DNA of 64,000 nt from Phycisphaeraceae bacterium (GCA_029260615.1 JAJDCX010000084.1:1-64000), one strand, 5' to 3'; shown: positions 15,955-25,786, numbered from the stretch's first letter. Numbers and translations are program-made. The notes: a model not told the origin generated them from the sequence alone.

Positions 15955-17724
15955 TTATTCATCGGATGGGTCAGTTGAGGACGGGCCGACGGCTTCCTCT
16001 CGGACATCAAACAAAACCGCGTCGGGGAAGACATCCATCACCTGCTTGACTAGGGGCAGGTCCATCGCGGCGCGCCGGTCGGTGTCGCGGGCTTTCCCTT
16101 GAACCGGCGTGCTGCCTCTGCTTGCTTCACCGCCAGCCTGCCCCGAATCAATCTTAGGAGCCTGGACACTGACCCGGACACGTCGGCCTAGAATCGGGGC
16201 TAGCTCCTCGGTGATCTCCTGGAGCCTGCGTTGATCCTTGGCAAAGTGCATCACCTCACGGTGGCCGGGTGTGGGGCTGAGTACAGCCGTCTGCTCGTCG
16301 AGTTTGTCGATCGTCACATAGCGCAGCCACGCAAAGGCTGGGCGGTCAGCCACGCGGTCTCGCAAAGCGGACATGACGGCACCGAGATTGGTGGTGTCGA
16401 TGACAGGTGCGGTGGTCACAGGGGGTTGGGGATTGGAGGTCTGGGGTTGGTAAGCAGGCCCGGGGCTTGAAGTTTGAGGCTTGGGTTCCGTGACTCGGGA
16501 TGGGGAGGGGAGAGGTGCGTTACCGGTCAGCTTTTTTTTTTGCCCAGGTGAGATAGCTGTACCAGCAAGTACAGCCGTGACGTCCGCCATCTTCTCGGCA
16601 AGCGCCAGCCTGACAATCGTCGCGTCGAGCAGGGCCCGCGGAGTCGCGCTGGCTCGGCCGTTGCGCTGCACCGATTCGCACAACGCGATCATGTAGGTCA
16701 GACCCGCGGCGTCAAAACGCCTCGCCTGCTCCACCGCTACGGCCTTGATGTCTTCGGGCAGCTCGACCAATTCGCTGTCGGGGCCACAGACCGCAAGCAG
16801 CATCAACTGCCGGAACCGCTCAATCAGCACCTCGAATACCTGGTCCTGGCTAACACCATTAGCAATCAGGTTGGCAACCGATTCGATCGAACCCTTCACG
16901 TCACCGCTTGCCAGTGAATCGACCAGGCCACCTACGAGTTGCGTATCCGGCAGGCCAAACATCTGCTCCAAGACTTTCGACGTCAACGGCGATTGCCCGG
17001 TCGCGATCAGCCGATCCAGCAACGACAAGCCGTCGCGCATCGAACCGTTGGCCAGCCGTGCAATCTGCCAGACGACTTCCCGCTCGGCCTGGAACGATTC
17101 AGACGCCAGGACCGATTCGAGGTGTTCGACGATCTTAGGTGTTGGGATATTCCGAAAGTCGAACCCCTGGCACCTGGACTGGATCGTCGCGGGCACCTTG
17201 TGCGGCTCGGTGGTGCAGAGGATGAACTTCACATGCGGCGGCGGCTCCTCCATGGTCTTGAGCAACGCGTTAAAGGCGCTGGTCGAGAGCATGTGGACCT
17301 CGTCGATGATGTAGATCTTGTATCGCGCGTTGCCGGTGGGTGAGAGCCCGGCGTTGGCGATGAGTTGGCGAGCCTGCTCGACAGAGTTGTTGCTGGCTCC
17401 ATCGATCTCGATGACGTTAAGGTCGTCGCCTCGCATGATGCACTCGGCCATCCGCTGCTGGACATCCTCATCGGGGAAGCCGCCGTCAGCCTCCGCGTCG
17501 GGCGGCATCGGTGCGTCGTCCACCGTGGCGGGTGCGTTCAGCGCGCGGGCGAAGATCCGGGCCATCGACGTCTTGCCCACGCCACGGGTCCCCGTAAACA
17601 GGTAAGCGTGCGCAACTCGGCCCTGATCAATGGCGCTACGCAGCGTCTTGGCGATCGGCTCCTGACCGATCACGCCGGCGAAGCTGGTCGATCGGTATCG
17701 TCTTGCCAATACGGTATAGGACAC
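15955..17724 (-). CDS. dnaX: DNA polymerase III subunit gamma/tau
   Basis: Clamp-loader ATPase of the replicative polymerase, 589 aa from GTG 17724 (VSYTVLARRYR, the family start; a TTG at 17748 is also in frame). Walker A GTRGVGKTS, Walker B YIIDEVHMLS, the SRCQGFDFR sensor region and IDGASNNSVEQAR are all present. The zinc-binding cysteine cluster after Walker A is missing: between ARALNAPATVDD and RMAECIMRGDDLN only the last cysteine remains. An A10 tract (16532-16541) encodes KKK near residue 396 and is followed by stops in both other frames, so a gamma-like product of about 400 aa could be made. Domain V/tau part at the C-terminus is divergent. Confidence 0.95.
   Translation of the reverse strand: MSYTVLARRYRSTSFAGVIGQEPIAKTLRSAIDQGRVAHAYLFTGTRGVGKTSMARIFARALNAPATVDDAPMPPDAEADGGFPDEDVQQRMAECIMRGDDLNVIEIDGASNNSVEQARQLIANAGLSPTGNARYKIYIIDEVHMLSTSAFNALLKTMEEPPPHVKFILCTTEPHKVPATIQSRCQGFDFRNIPTPKIVEHLESVLASESFQAEREVVWQIARLANGSMRDGLSLLDRLIATGQSPLTSKVLEQMFGLPDTQLVGGLVDSLASGDVKGSIESVANLIANGVSQDQVFEVLIERFRQLMLLAVCGPDSELVELPEDIKAVAVEQARRFDAAGLTYMIALCESVQRNGRASATPRALLDATIVRLALAEKMADVTAVLAGTAISPGQKKKLTGNAPLPSPSRVTEPKPQTSSPGPAYQPQTSNPQPPVTTAPVIDTTNLGAVMSALRDRVADRPAFAWLRYVTIDKLDEQTAVLSPTPGHREVMHFAKDQRRLQEITEELAPILGRRVRVSVQAPKIDSGQAGGEASRGSTPVQGKARDTDRRAAMDLPLVKQVMDVFPDAVLFDVREEAVGPSSTDPSDE
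16532..16541 (-). other. A10 slippery tract in dnaX (candidate frameshift/slippage site)
   Basis: On the coding strand the codons are CAA AAA AAA AAG, which contains A AAA AAG in the zero frame, the heptamer used by E. coli dnaX. One extra A (or a -1 shift) leads to GCT GAC CGG TAA. One A fewer leads to AGC TGA. Both products stop within four codons, giving about 400 aa instead of 589. Confidence 0.6.
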
Positions 17725-17822
17725 GCGACCCTCGCTGTACCCGGGCAACCGTGCCCGGCAAAGGCCACATCATAGCAGAGGTGCACCGTCTTGATTGGGC
17801 CGCCATATCGCGGGGCGGTGAT

Positions 17823-20800
17823 CTACAGAAGTCGGGAGATCGCCGACTGATCGGGCAGCAGCTGGGCCATATCCAAGGCACTGTCGGACGCCCGCTGGTC
17901 ATCTCCAGCAACCCCAAAAGCCGTCCCCAGGCCCCGGCTCCCCCGGCTACCGTCGTGCAGCCAACTCCATGCCGCAGCCGCCTGGGCCCGGTCAGCTACA
18001 GACTCGCCACGCCCGGGCTTCTGAGTCACGGGTGCAACTTCATCCAGCAGCGAGAGCTTGCCCGCGACCGACTCGTCAGCCGTGTCTTGTTCATCAGCCT
18101 CAACCGTGTCTGGCTCTGCTACCTGCAACGCAACCGGCTCAGGAGCTTCAACGACTGCTTGAGTCTGCTGCACCTGAACCGTGTCAGCCTGGGGCTCAAC
18201 CGCCGGGCTGGTGGCGGTCGCTTGCACCACCGGGGGCGTCCCAGCGTTCCAATTGCCCAGGACCGCATTGATGTCTTCGATCCCGATAAAATTATCATCA
18301 TTGACATCAGCCCGGGGGTCGGCAGGAGGCACATTCTGGTTCCAGTCACCCAAGATGATGTTCAGGTCCGCGATACCGACAAACCCGTCGCCATTAAGAT
18401 CACCCGGCACCACTGCTTCGATAACCAGTTCATTGATCGTCGCGTCCGAACCGGCGTTCCCTGCGGTGTCGATCCCGAACGCAGACACGTCATATGTCCC
18501 CACAGCCAACGCGGGGGTGATCGTGTCGTCCGCCAATGTCCAAGTCCCGTCGCCGTTATTCGTCGCGGGGTAAGCGACACCGTTGACAGTGACCACGACA
18601 GTGGTAGCAGGATCATCATCGACGACCGTGCCGGTGAGCTGCGGCGTAGTATCAGTGGTGGTTAACGCATCGACGGTCACCACAGGCAAAGTCGCATCGA
18701 CAACCAGTTCATTCATCGTGGCGTCGGAACCCACGTTGCTGGCGGTGTCCGTCGCCGTCACAGCCACCTCATACGTCCCATCAGCCAACGCGGGGCTGAT
18801 CGTATCGTCCGCTAAAGTCCACGTCCCGTCGCCGTTGTTCGTCGCAGGGTAAGCGACCCCGTTGACTGTGACCACGACAGCCGTGGCAGGATCGTCATCG
18901 ACGACCGTACCCGTAAGTTGCGGCGTCGTGTCGCTGGTGGTCAGCGCGTTAACCGTCACCACCGGGTCGGTCGTGTCGGAGCTGGCGAACACCTTGAGCA
19001 CCGCCTGACCTTGAGTGAATACATCGAACGTCTTGCCATCAATCAATTCGCTGCCCGAGGCGGTCCAGCCCGCACCCATATCGACCGTGTCATCCGGGTC
19101 AGCCAAAACAAGCAGGGTGTTAGTCGTATCCGAAAGGTTCAAGACCTCCCGTACATCAAGCGTCAGGCTGTTAGCCCCCGTACCACGCACGTCGATCTGC
19201 TCGATGCCGGTCAGGACATGGTCACTCAAAGCAGTCAGGTCAAGCACAACACCCGCCCCGTCTAGGCGAACCGTGTCGAACCCACTGCCGCCCGCAAGCC
19301 TGGCGAACGCCGCATCAGGGACGGCCAGGACATCGTCGCCCTCACCCGCACGCAAGACATCCAGCCCGCCGTTGCCGATCAACTCGTCGTCGCCGGCACC
19401 GGCAATCACAAGATCCCGTGCCACGGTCCCGTTAAACACCTCACCCGTAACCCCGCCGGCCTGTGTGACCACACCGGTGAAGTCCCGGCCAAAGACCAGG
19501 TAGGTTCGGCCCGCATCATTGTTGACACCGACATCGGCATCACGGGCCGCGACCAGCAGATCGTCGAACCCGTCGCCGTTGACATCGCCCGCACCGCTGA
19601 CGTACCGCCCCGCGTGGTCCAAGACGTCAGCGCCGTTGATGACCATCCCGCCGTTACCGGGCACCGTTGCCAGGCTCAGCGTGGCAGCAAATACACCGCC
19701 TCGGCCAAACAGCAGGTAGGTTTCACCGTTCTCAAATGTGCCGCCGTCAGCTATATGCGCGCCGATCAACAGGTCGTCAAACCCGTCACCGTTGACATCC
19801 CCGACGCCTGAAACATTGAAGCCTGTCTCGTCGCCAAGATCGACGCCTTGGATGGCAAAACCGTTGGCCCCGTTAAGTGAAGCCAGTGTCACCGTCGTCG
19901 GGAAAGCAGCCGCCTGCCCAAATACGACATAGGCATTGCCCGCACTGGTCGGGTCGGCAGACGCCGGCGCACCTATGAGCAGGTCACCGAAGCCATCGCC
20001 GTTGAAGTCGCCAATCGCTGACCCGGTAAACCCCAACTCCAGATCGGCGGTATCCCCCTCAACGACAAAGCCATTGGTGCCGTTGATTGCGGAGAGGTTG
20101 AAGTCGGTGGGGAAGCCGGACGTTTGGCCGAAGACGACATAGGTTTTCCCGGCAGTGGAGTTCACACCAACCGTCGATCCGGGGGCACCGATCCTGATAT
20201 CCGCGATACCGTCGCCGTTCATATCACCCGCCGAACCGACACTGAACCCGGCCCTATCACCGCTAGCAGGTCCGGTGATGATGAATCCGTTGGCTCCCGT
20301 TAGTGAACCGGCGGTCAGCACAGCGGGCATCGCCGCGGTTGATCCGAATATGACGTAGGAACGACCCGTGTCTGCGGTGACGCCGTCATCCCCGGCGGTC
20401 GAGCCGATCACCAAGTCGGCCAGCCCGTCGCCGTTCACATCCCCCATACCGCTGACCGAAAAACCGGTCCTGTCCAACGAGACCGCGCCATCAAACCGGT
20501 AGCCGTTTGTGCCGTTGAGCGTCGTCAGGTCCAACGTCGCGGCAAACGGCGTGGACTTGCCATAGACCACATAGGCGGCCCCCGACCGGTTCCCGTTGGG
20601 GTCGGCCTTGGATGCACCAAACACCAGATCGCCCAGCCCGTCGCCGTTCACATCGCCCGCCGAGGCGACCGAGACACCCATGTCATCGCCACTGACAAGC
20701 GCATCGACACGGAAGCCGTTGATCCCGTTGAGAGTTGATAGGTCGAACTCCGCAGGGAAACCGCCAGCCATACCAAATACGATGTAGACCGATCCGTCAT

Positions 20801-23800
20801 TAGTGCCAACCGGGTCTGCGCCCGGGGCTCCAAAGATCAGATCATCGAAGCCGTCGCCATTGATATCACCAGCCGAACTCGCTGAATTGCCCGCGATATC
20901 ACCGGCGGCCACGCCATTGAAGACCACACCCGAAGTGCCATCTCCGCCGTTCACAGCCTGCAGGTCCGCAAGGTCAAACTCCGCAGCCGTGGGATCGAGG
21001 ATCACTAGCTCGTCGGCGGTCGCGTCCGCCCCAACGTTCCCCACCGTGTCAGTAGCGGTGACCTGCACCTCATACGTCCCCACAGGCAAGGCCGGGGTGA
21101 TCGCGTTGTTCGCAAGCGTCCACGTCGCGCCGTTGTTGGTCGCCGCGTAGACGGCACCATTGATGGTCACGCTGATCGCGGCGGTCGGGTCATCCACCGT
21201 GCCGGTGAGCGGCGGGCTGGTGTCCGTGGTGGACAACGGGGCAACCGTCACGCTCGGCGCGGTGGCGTCGATCGTCAATTCCCCGGAGGTGCTGTCTTCG
21301 ATCATAAACGGTGTGAGGTCCACACCCGACGCAAGGACGTCGTACACCCCGTCGGCGAGTGCCGGCGTGATCGTGTTGTCTGGCAATGTCCACGTGCCGT
21401 TGTTGTTATTCGTCGCCAGGTAGGGTGTCCCGTTAACCGTGACCAGCACGGTGACATCCGTGAATATCCCGTCGATCGTGCCGGTAAGTTCCGGGGTCGT
21501 GTCATTGGTCGAAAGTGAGTCCACGGTGATCGTGAACGGGGCATCGAGAATATGAAGCGAAGCCGGATTCGAGACGTTGCCGAGGTTGCCCGCCGCATCA
21601 ACCACGGTCACAAGCACGTCATAATCGCCAACCGCAAGTGCCGGATCAATTACGTTATTAGGCAGTGTCCAGGTTCCATCGCCATTGTCTACAGCCGTGA
21701 AAGCCCCACCACCACCGACGCCTGTAATAATGACACTGATCGAGGTCGCCTTGTCGGCATCGGTCACGGTCCCTGTCAGCTCCGGTGTCGAATCACCGGT
21801 CGTCAGCGCGGCAAACGTCACCATGGGGTTGGTCTTGTCGATGGTCAACTCACCGGACGATCCGTCGGTCCCGATCCCAGGCACATCGGCCAGGTTCGTC
21901 GCCGTCACCGTAACGTCGTAGACACCATCCGCCAGCGGAATCGTGATCGTGTCATTGGCAAGCGTCCATGTACCGTCGCCATTATTTACCGCGGCGTGTG
22001 GGATCTCGTTGACCGTGACTTCGATAGCCGATTCGCTGTCCGACACCGTGCCGGTCAATTCGGGTCTGTCGTCCGTGGTCACCAATGTATCCACCGTAAC
22101 GGTCGGGGCGGTGGTGTCGATGGTCAGCTCGTTGGTCGTGCCGTCGTTGCCGGTGTTTCCACCCGAGTCCGTCGCAGAAACAGACACATCGTAGGTGCCG
22201 TCGGCGAGAGCCGGCGTGATCGTGTTGTCAGCCAGGGTCCAGGTCCCGTCGCCGTTGTTCGTCGCAGCGAAGTCAAAGCCGTTGACATTCACTGTGACCG
22301 TCACGTCAATAGCCGGATCAGCATCAACCACGGTCCCGGTGAGTTGTGGGCTCTGGTCACTGGTGGTCAGTGTGTCAACCCCAACAACCGGCGGGGTGTC
22401 GATCACCAGGTTTACCGTGGGTGCGAGGTCCCCCACATTCCCTGCTGCATCGGTCACCTTAACCGCTACCACATAAATCCCCTCGGGAAGCCCCGGCGTG
22501 ATCGTCCCCGCATCAAGCGTCCACGTCCCACCTCCGTTATTCGTCGCGGCAAACGTATTGCCGTTCACCGTCACCTCAACCTCCGCCGACGTATCCGCAT
22601 CACCCACCGTGCCGGTCAACTCAGGAGAAGAATTGTTCGCCGTCCCGGGCGCATCAATCCCAACCGTGGGTGCAATGGTATCGATCGTCAGTTCATTGAC
22701 AGCCCCATCGGTTCCGATGTGGCCAAGCGTGTCCGTCCCGGTTACCACAACCTCGTAGACCCCGTCAGTCAGGGCCGGCGCGATCGTCACAGCCGGGAGT
22801 GTCCACGTCCCGTCGCCGTTGTTCGTCGCCGCGTAGTCGGTACCGTTAACATTCACACTGACCGTCGTGTTGGGATCGACATCGCTTACCGTGCCGGTGA
22901 GTTCCGGCGAGGTATCGCTTGTAGCCAATGGATCGGCCGCCACCACGGGCGCGGTGTTGTCGATGGTCAATTCATTAAACGTCTGGTCGTTGCCGTTGTT
23001 CCCCGCACTGTCGGTCCCGACCGCCAGGACTTCATACACCCCGTCCGCCAGATTCGGCGTGATCGTCCCCGCCGGTAGCGTCCATGTGCCGTCGCCATTC
23101 ACCGTCGCCGCGTAGCCGGTCCCGTTGACTGTAACTTGCACCGTCGTGGCTGGATCCAGGTCAGTAACCGTGCCGGTAAGTTCAGGCGACCGTGTCTCCG
23201 TAAGCAACGGATTAAGCGTCACCACCGGGTCGAGGAGGTCAGCCTGGACAACAAGCACCAGGGTCGCGTTCCCTTGGGTAAACGTAGTCTCTTGATTGCC
23301 GTTGACGACCTGCGAACCCGTCTGGGTCCAACCCGCGCCGATGTTGACCGTGCCGGTGATATCCCGCACAACCCGAAGGGTATTGCTTGTGTCGGACAGG
23401 TTCAAAACGTCCCGCAACTCAAGCGTGAGTGTGTTCGCCCCGCTGCTAATGTCGATCGTTTCGACCCCGGTAATCCGGCTGTCAGCGATCGCCGTCAGGT
23501 CCAGCGTCAGCCCGGTGCCGTTAAGCGTCAGGATGTCAGCCCCACTGCCGCCGTCTATACGCTTGAAGGTCGAGTCGATGATGACGATCTCGTCATCCCC
23601 CTGACCCGCCAGCAGCACATCCGCCCCGCCGTTACCCGTCAACGTGTCTCCGTCGCGCCCCGTAACCATCACGTCCGCCCCGACCGTCCCCAATAAACCG
23701 TCCGCAAGTGATGTCCCTAGATGCGTCACCGCGTCAGAGAAGTCGCCACCAAATACCAGATAACTCTCACCGGATTCCCCGCCATTGGGGTCCGCCAGGA

Positions 23801-25412
23801 ATGCGCCAATGATGAAATCGGCAAACCCGTCTCCGTCAACATCACCCGCGTCTCGGATCGAGGTTCCCGAACTGTCCTGTGTGTTGATCCCGTTAAGAAC
23901 AAAGCCGTCCCCCCCCACAAGCGCCGATAGATTGATAGAAGCCGCCACCGCCGTAGATCGCCCCAACACCAGATACGTCTCCCCAGAGCGTGTGCCATTG
24001 GGATTCGCCCGATCGGCAGCCACAAGCACGTCATCCAGTCCGTCACCGTTAACATCACCCGCGCCGCTCACCGCCAGGCCGGCTCGGTCCCCGGCATCGA
24101 TCCCGTTAAGCTTGAACCCATTCGCCCCAGTCAGTACAGAAAGATTCAGCGAGGACGCAAACACACCAGCATGGCCAAATACCACATACGCACTGCCCGA
24201 CCCCGCGACCGCACCCGCCGCAACCGGTGCCCCGATCAAGACATCGGCAAACCCATCGCCATTAAAGTCACCAGCCGACGAAACGGAACGCCCCGCATTA
24301 TCGAGCGTGGCCTCGCCATTGATAGCAAAACCGTTAGTACCGTTGAGCGTTGCCGGGTCCAGGCTCGCAGCGAAGCCACTGGTCGCACCGAAGACGACAA
24401 AAGCCGCACCAGAATCCGCCGCAGCGTTGGGGTCATCCAAAAACGCTCCAACAACCAAGTCGTCGATCCCGTCGCCATTGACATCACCCGCCGCATTGGC
24501 GGAAATACCAAGCTGGTCGTCCGCCGAGACTCCGTTGATTGCAAAACCGTTAGCCCCAGCCAGCGTGCTTAAATCGAAACTGGAACCGAAACCCCCAACT
24601 TGCCCAAATACGACGTAAGCCGTGCCCGAGGCCGTACCATTGGGTGTATCAAGCGATGCACCAAGGACAAAGTCATCCACCCCATCGCCGTTGACATCAC
24701 CCGCGCCCCGAACCGAGAAGCCTAATCGATCGCCCGCGCTCAGCCCGTCGATGCTAAAACCATCGGTGCCGTTGAGTGCCGAAAGTTCCAATGTAGCCGC
24801 AAACCCCGCCGCCTTGCCGTAGACCACATATGCCTGCCCAGATTCTACGCCGTTAGGTGAAGCAACAAATGCACCAATCAACAGGTCGTCAAAGCCATCG
24901 CCATTGACATCACCCGCCCCCGCAACCGATCGGCCGGAGAAGTCGCCGCCCGCGATGCCGTTGATCTTGAAACCGTTAGCCCCGGTTAGAGAAGACTGCT
25001 GAAGCGTTGCGCTAAAGCCACCAGCCTGACCAAACACCACAAAACTTGCCCCCGAATCCGCACCGTTTGGCCCGTCACGGAACGCACCAATAATCACATC
25101 GTCAAATCCGTCGCCATTAATATCCCCCGCCGAGCTCACCGATACACCCGAACGGTCACCCAACGATACCCCGTTGATAAGCACACCCTGCGACCCGTTC
25201 CCACCGTTGACCGCAAGCAGGTCCGACAGCTCGAACACCGGTGTCGCCGAGAGCAACACCCTCTGCTCCAGCGTTTCCAGACCGCTGCGCATATCTTGCC
25301 CCGTCGCAGCGTTCACGCCGGCCCCAGCCTGCCGCTTGAGCCAGCGCCGATAAGCACGTTGACTGCCGAACCGCTGACCGGCACGCCTCGTATCTGCCAA
25401 ATGATTACGCAT
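17823..25412 (-). CDS. Giant secreted FG-GAP/Ig-like/dockerin protein with LEPR-XLL-type N-terminus
   Basis: About 2529 aa. ATG 25412 is chosen because GGAGAGGG lies 6 nt upstream. The N-terminus is arginine-rich and carries LETLEQRVLLSA (about 45-56), matching the planctomycete LEPR-XLL motif of very large exported proteins. Then come seven FG-GAP repeats (about 60-557, each like GAGDVNGDGFDDLLIGA), an RTX-like calcium segment (GNGGADVLLAGQGDDE), eight Ig-like repeats of about 95 aa (about 730-1470; ELTGTV...NGDGTWTL), a second set of seven FG-GAP repeats (about 1476-1977), a second calcium segment, two more Ig-like repeats, a dockerin pair (about 2335-2392) and a hydrophilic tail. No PEP-CTERM ends it. 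Probably a surface adhesin or matrix protein. Confidence 0.88.
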   Translation of the reverse strand: MRNHLADTRRAGQRFGSQRAYRRWLKRQAGAGVNAATGQDMRSGLETLEQRVLLSATPVFELSDLLAVNGGNGSQGVLINGVSLGDRSGVSVSSAGDINGDGFDDVIIGAFRDGPNGADSGASFVVFGQAGGFSATLQQSSLTGANGFKINGIAGGDFSGRSVAGAGDVNGDGFDDLLIGAFVASPNGVESGQAYVVYGKAAGFAATLELSALNGTDGFSIDGLSAGDRLGFSVRGAGDVNGDGVDDFVLGASLDTPNGTASGTAYVVFGQVGGFGSSFDLSTLAGANGFAINGVSADDQLGISANAAGDVNGDGIDDLVVGAFLDDPNAAADSGAAFVVFGATSGFAASLDPATLNGTNGFAINGEATLDNAGRSVSSAGDFNGDGFADVLIGAPVAAGAVAGSGSAYVVFGHAGVFASSLNLSVLTGANGFKLNGIDAGDRAGLAVSGAGDVNGDGLDDVLVAADRANPNGTRSGETYLVLGRSTAVAASINLSALVGGDGFVLNGINTQDSSGTSIRDAGDVDGDGFADFIIGAFLADPNGGESGESYLVFGGDFSDAVTHLGTSLADGLLGTVGADVMVTGRDGDTLTGNGGADVLLAGQGDDEIVIIDSTFKRIDGGSGADILTLNGTGLTLDLTAIADSRITGVETIDISSGANTLTLELRDVLNLSDTSNTLRVVRDITGTVNIGAGWTQTGSQVVNGNQETTFTQGNATLVLVVQADLLDPVVTLNPLLTETRSPELTGTVTDLDPATTVQVTVNGTGYAATVNGDGTWTLPAGTITPNLADGVYEVLAVGTDSAGNNGNDQTFNELTIDNTAPVVAADPLATSDTSPELTGTVSDVDPNTTVSVNVNGTDYAATNNGDGTWTLPAVTIAPALTDGVYEVVVTGTDTLGHIGTDGAVNELTIDTIAPTVGIDAPGTANNSSPELTGTVGDADTSAEVEVTVNGNTFAATNNGGGTWTLDAGTITPGLPEGIYVVAVKVTDAAGNVGDLAPTVNLVIDTPPVVGVDTLTTSDQSPQLTGTVVDADPAIDVTVTVNVNGFDFAATNNGDGTWTLADNTITPALADGTYDVSVSATDSGGNTGNDGTTNELTIDTTAPTVTVDTLVTTDDRPELTGTVSDSESAIEVTVNEIPHAAVNNGDGTWTLANDTITIPLADGVYDVTVTATNLADVPGIGTDGSSGELTIDKTNPMVTFAALTTGDSTPELTGTVTDADKATSISVIITGVGGGGAFTAVDNGDGTWTLPNNVIDPALAVGDYDVLVTVVDAAGNLGNVSNPASLHILDAPFTITVDSLSTNDTTPELTGTIDGIFTDVTVLVTVNGTPYLATNNNNGTWTLPDNTITPALADGVYDVLASGVDLTPFMIEDSTSGELTIDATAPSVTVAPLSTTDTSPPLTGTVDDPTAAISVTINGAVYAATNNGATWTLANNAITPALPVGTYEVQVTATDTVGNVGADATADELVILDPTAAEFDLADLQAVNGGDGTSGVVFNGVAAGDIAGNSASSAGDINGDGFDDLIFGAPGADPVGTNDGSVYIVFGMAGGFPAEFDLSTLNGINGFRVDALVSGDDMGVSVASAGDVNGDGLGDLVFGASKADPNGNRSGAAYVVYGKSTPFAATLDLTTLNGTNGYRFDGAVSLDRTGFSVSGMGDVNGDGLADLVIGSTAGDDGVTADTGRSYVIFGSTAAMPAVLTAGSLTGANGFIITGPASGDRAGFSVGSAGDMNGDGIADIRIGAPGSTVGVNSTAGKTYVVFGQTSGFPTDFNLSAINGTNGFVVEGDTADLELGFTGSAIGDFNGDGFGDLLIGAPASADPTSAGNAYVVFGQAAAFPTTVTLASLNGANGFAIQGVDLGDETGFNVSGVGDVNGDGFDDLLIGAHIADGGTFENGETYLLFGRGGVFAATLSLATVPGNGGMVINGADVLDHAGRYVSGAGDVNGDGFDDLLVAARDADVGVNNDAGRTYLVFGRDFTGVVTQAGGVTGEVFNGTVARDLVIAGAGDDELIGNGGLDVLRAGEGDDVLAVPDAAFARLAGGSGFDTVRLDGAGVVLDLTALSDHVLTGIEQIDVRGTGANSLTLDVREVLNLSDTTNTLLVLADPDDTVDMGAGWTASGSELIDGKTFDVFTQGQAVLKVFASSDTTDPVVTVNALTTSDTTPQLTGTVVDDDPATAVVVTVNGVAYPATNNGDGTWTLADDTISPALADGTYEVAVTATDTASNVGSDATMNELVVDATLPVVTVDALTTTDTTPQLTGTVVDDDPATTVVVTVNGVAYPATNNGDGTWTLADDTITPALAVGTYDVSAFGIDTAGNAGSDATINELVIEAVVPGDLNGDGFVGIADLNIILGDWNQNVPPADPRADVNDDNFIGIEDINAVLGNWNAGTPPVVQATATSPAVEPQADTVQVQQTQAVVEAPEPVALQVAEPDTVEADEQDTADESVAGKLSLLDEVAPVTQKPGRGESVADRAQAAAAWSWLHDGSRGSRGLGTAFGVAGDDQRASDSALDMAQLLPDQSAISRLL
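18415..18905 (-). repeat. Two near-identical tandem Ig-like repeat units
   Basis: The last two Ig-like units of the giant protein are almost the same in sequence (TTPQLTGTVVDDDPAT, VVVTVNGVAYPATNNGDG and LADDTI occur in both), unlike the eight more diverged units earlier. The unit is about 246 bp. This points to a recent tandem duplication or gene conversion. Confidence 0.7.
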
Positions 25413-25786
25413 CAATCCCTCTCCATTCCGCACTAATCGATTTCACATAAGAAAAACCACACCCAAACGAGTTGCACGCCCTACTGGCCGAGCCATACCC
25501 GTCAAGTGATTGACCAACACCGCTTTATGTCCTCTGGCTTGGCACAGGCAAACCCGGCCCGCCAGCGTAGACCAACAAGTATACCACGCCCACCACACGG
25601 GCAACCCAAACCGTGATTTTAGCCCGAATTTCTGCCTTTAACCCCAAATATATTACGTCCGCAGATAGGTCATCGATAACCATCTACTTACCCAAATTAA
25701 CTAAACGATAGGACCGGAAAAACTCAAAGCAAATCACTCATTCTCATGCAAGCCCAGGCTTGATACGGCGACAAACGCCTGGGGCA
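25413..25786. other. Intergenic region upstream of the giant gene
   Basis: 374 bases without a gene. On the minus strand a possible promoter reads TTGCCC (25599-25604), a 15-bp gap, then TATACT (25578-25583), which would give a leader of about 160 nt for the giant gene. Near 25753-25783 there is a 7-bp inverted repeat CCCAGGC/GCCTGGG after the SprT-like stop, without a T tract. Nothing else was recognised. Confidence 0.4.

Noticed and set aside
21552-21700. Possible frameshift in the giant gene near a run of irregular Ig spacing
   Set aside because: The reading frame is open throughout, and the spacing change is explained by unit length variation.
21552-23078. Plus-strand open frame of 508 codons with periodic sequence
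   Set aside because: It is the shadow of the Ig-like repeats of the giant minus-strand protein; the periodicity comes from the repeats.
18400-25250. Regular repeats as a possible CRISPR array
   Set aside because: Repeat units are 180-300 bp, coding in one frame and diverged; they encode FG-GAP and Ig-like domains.
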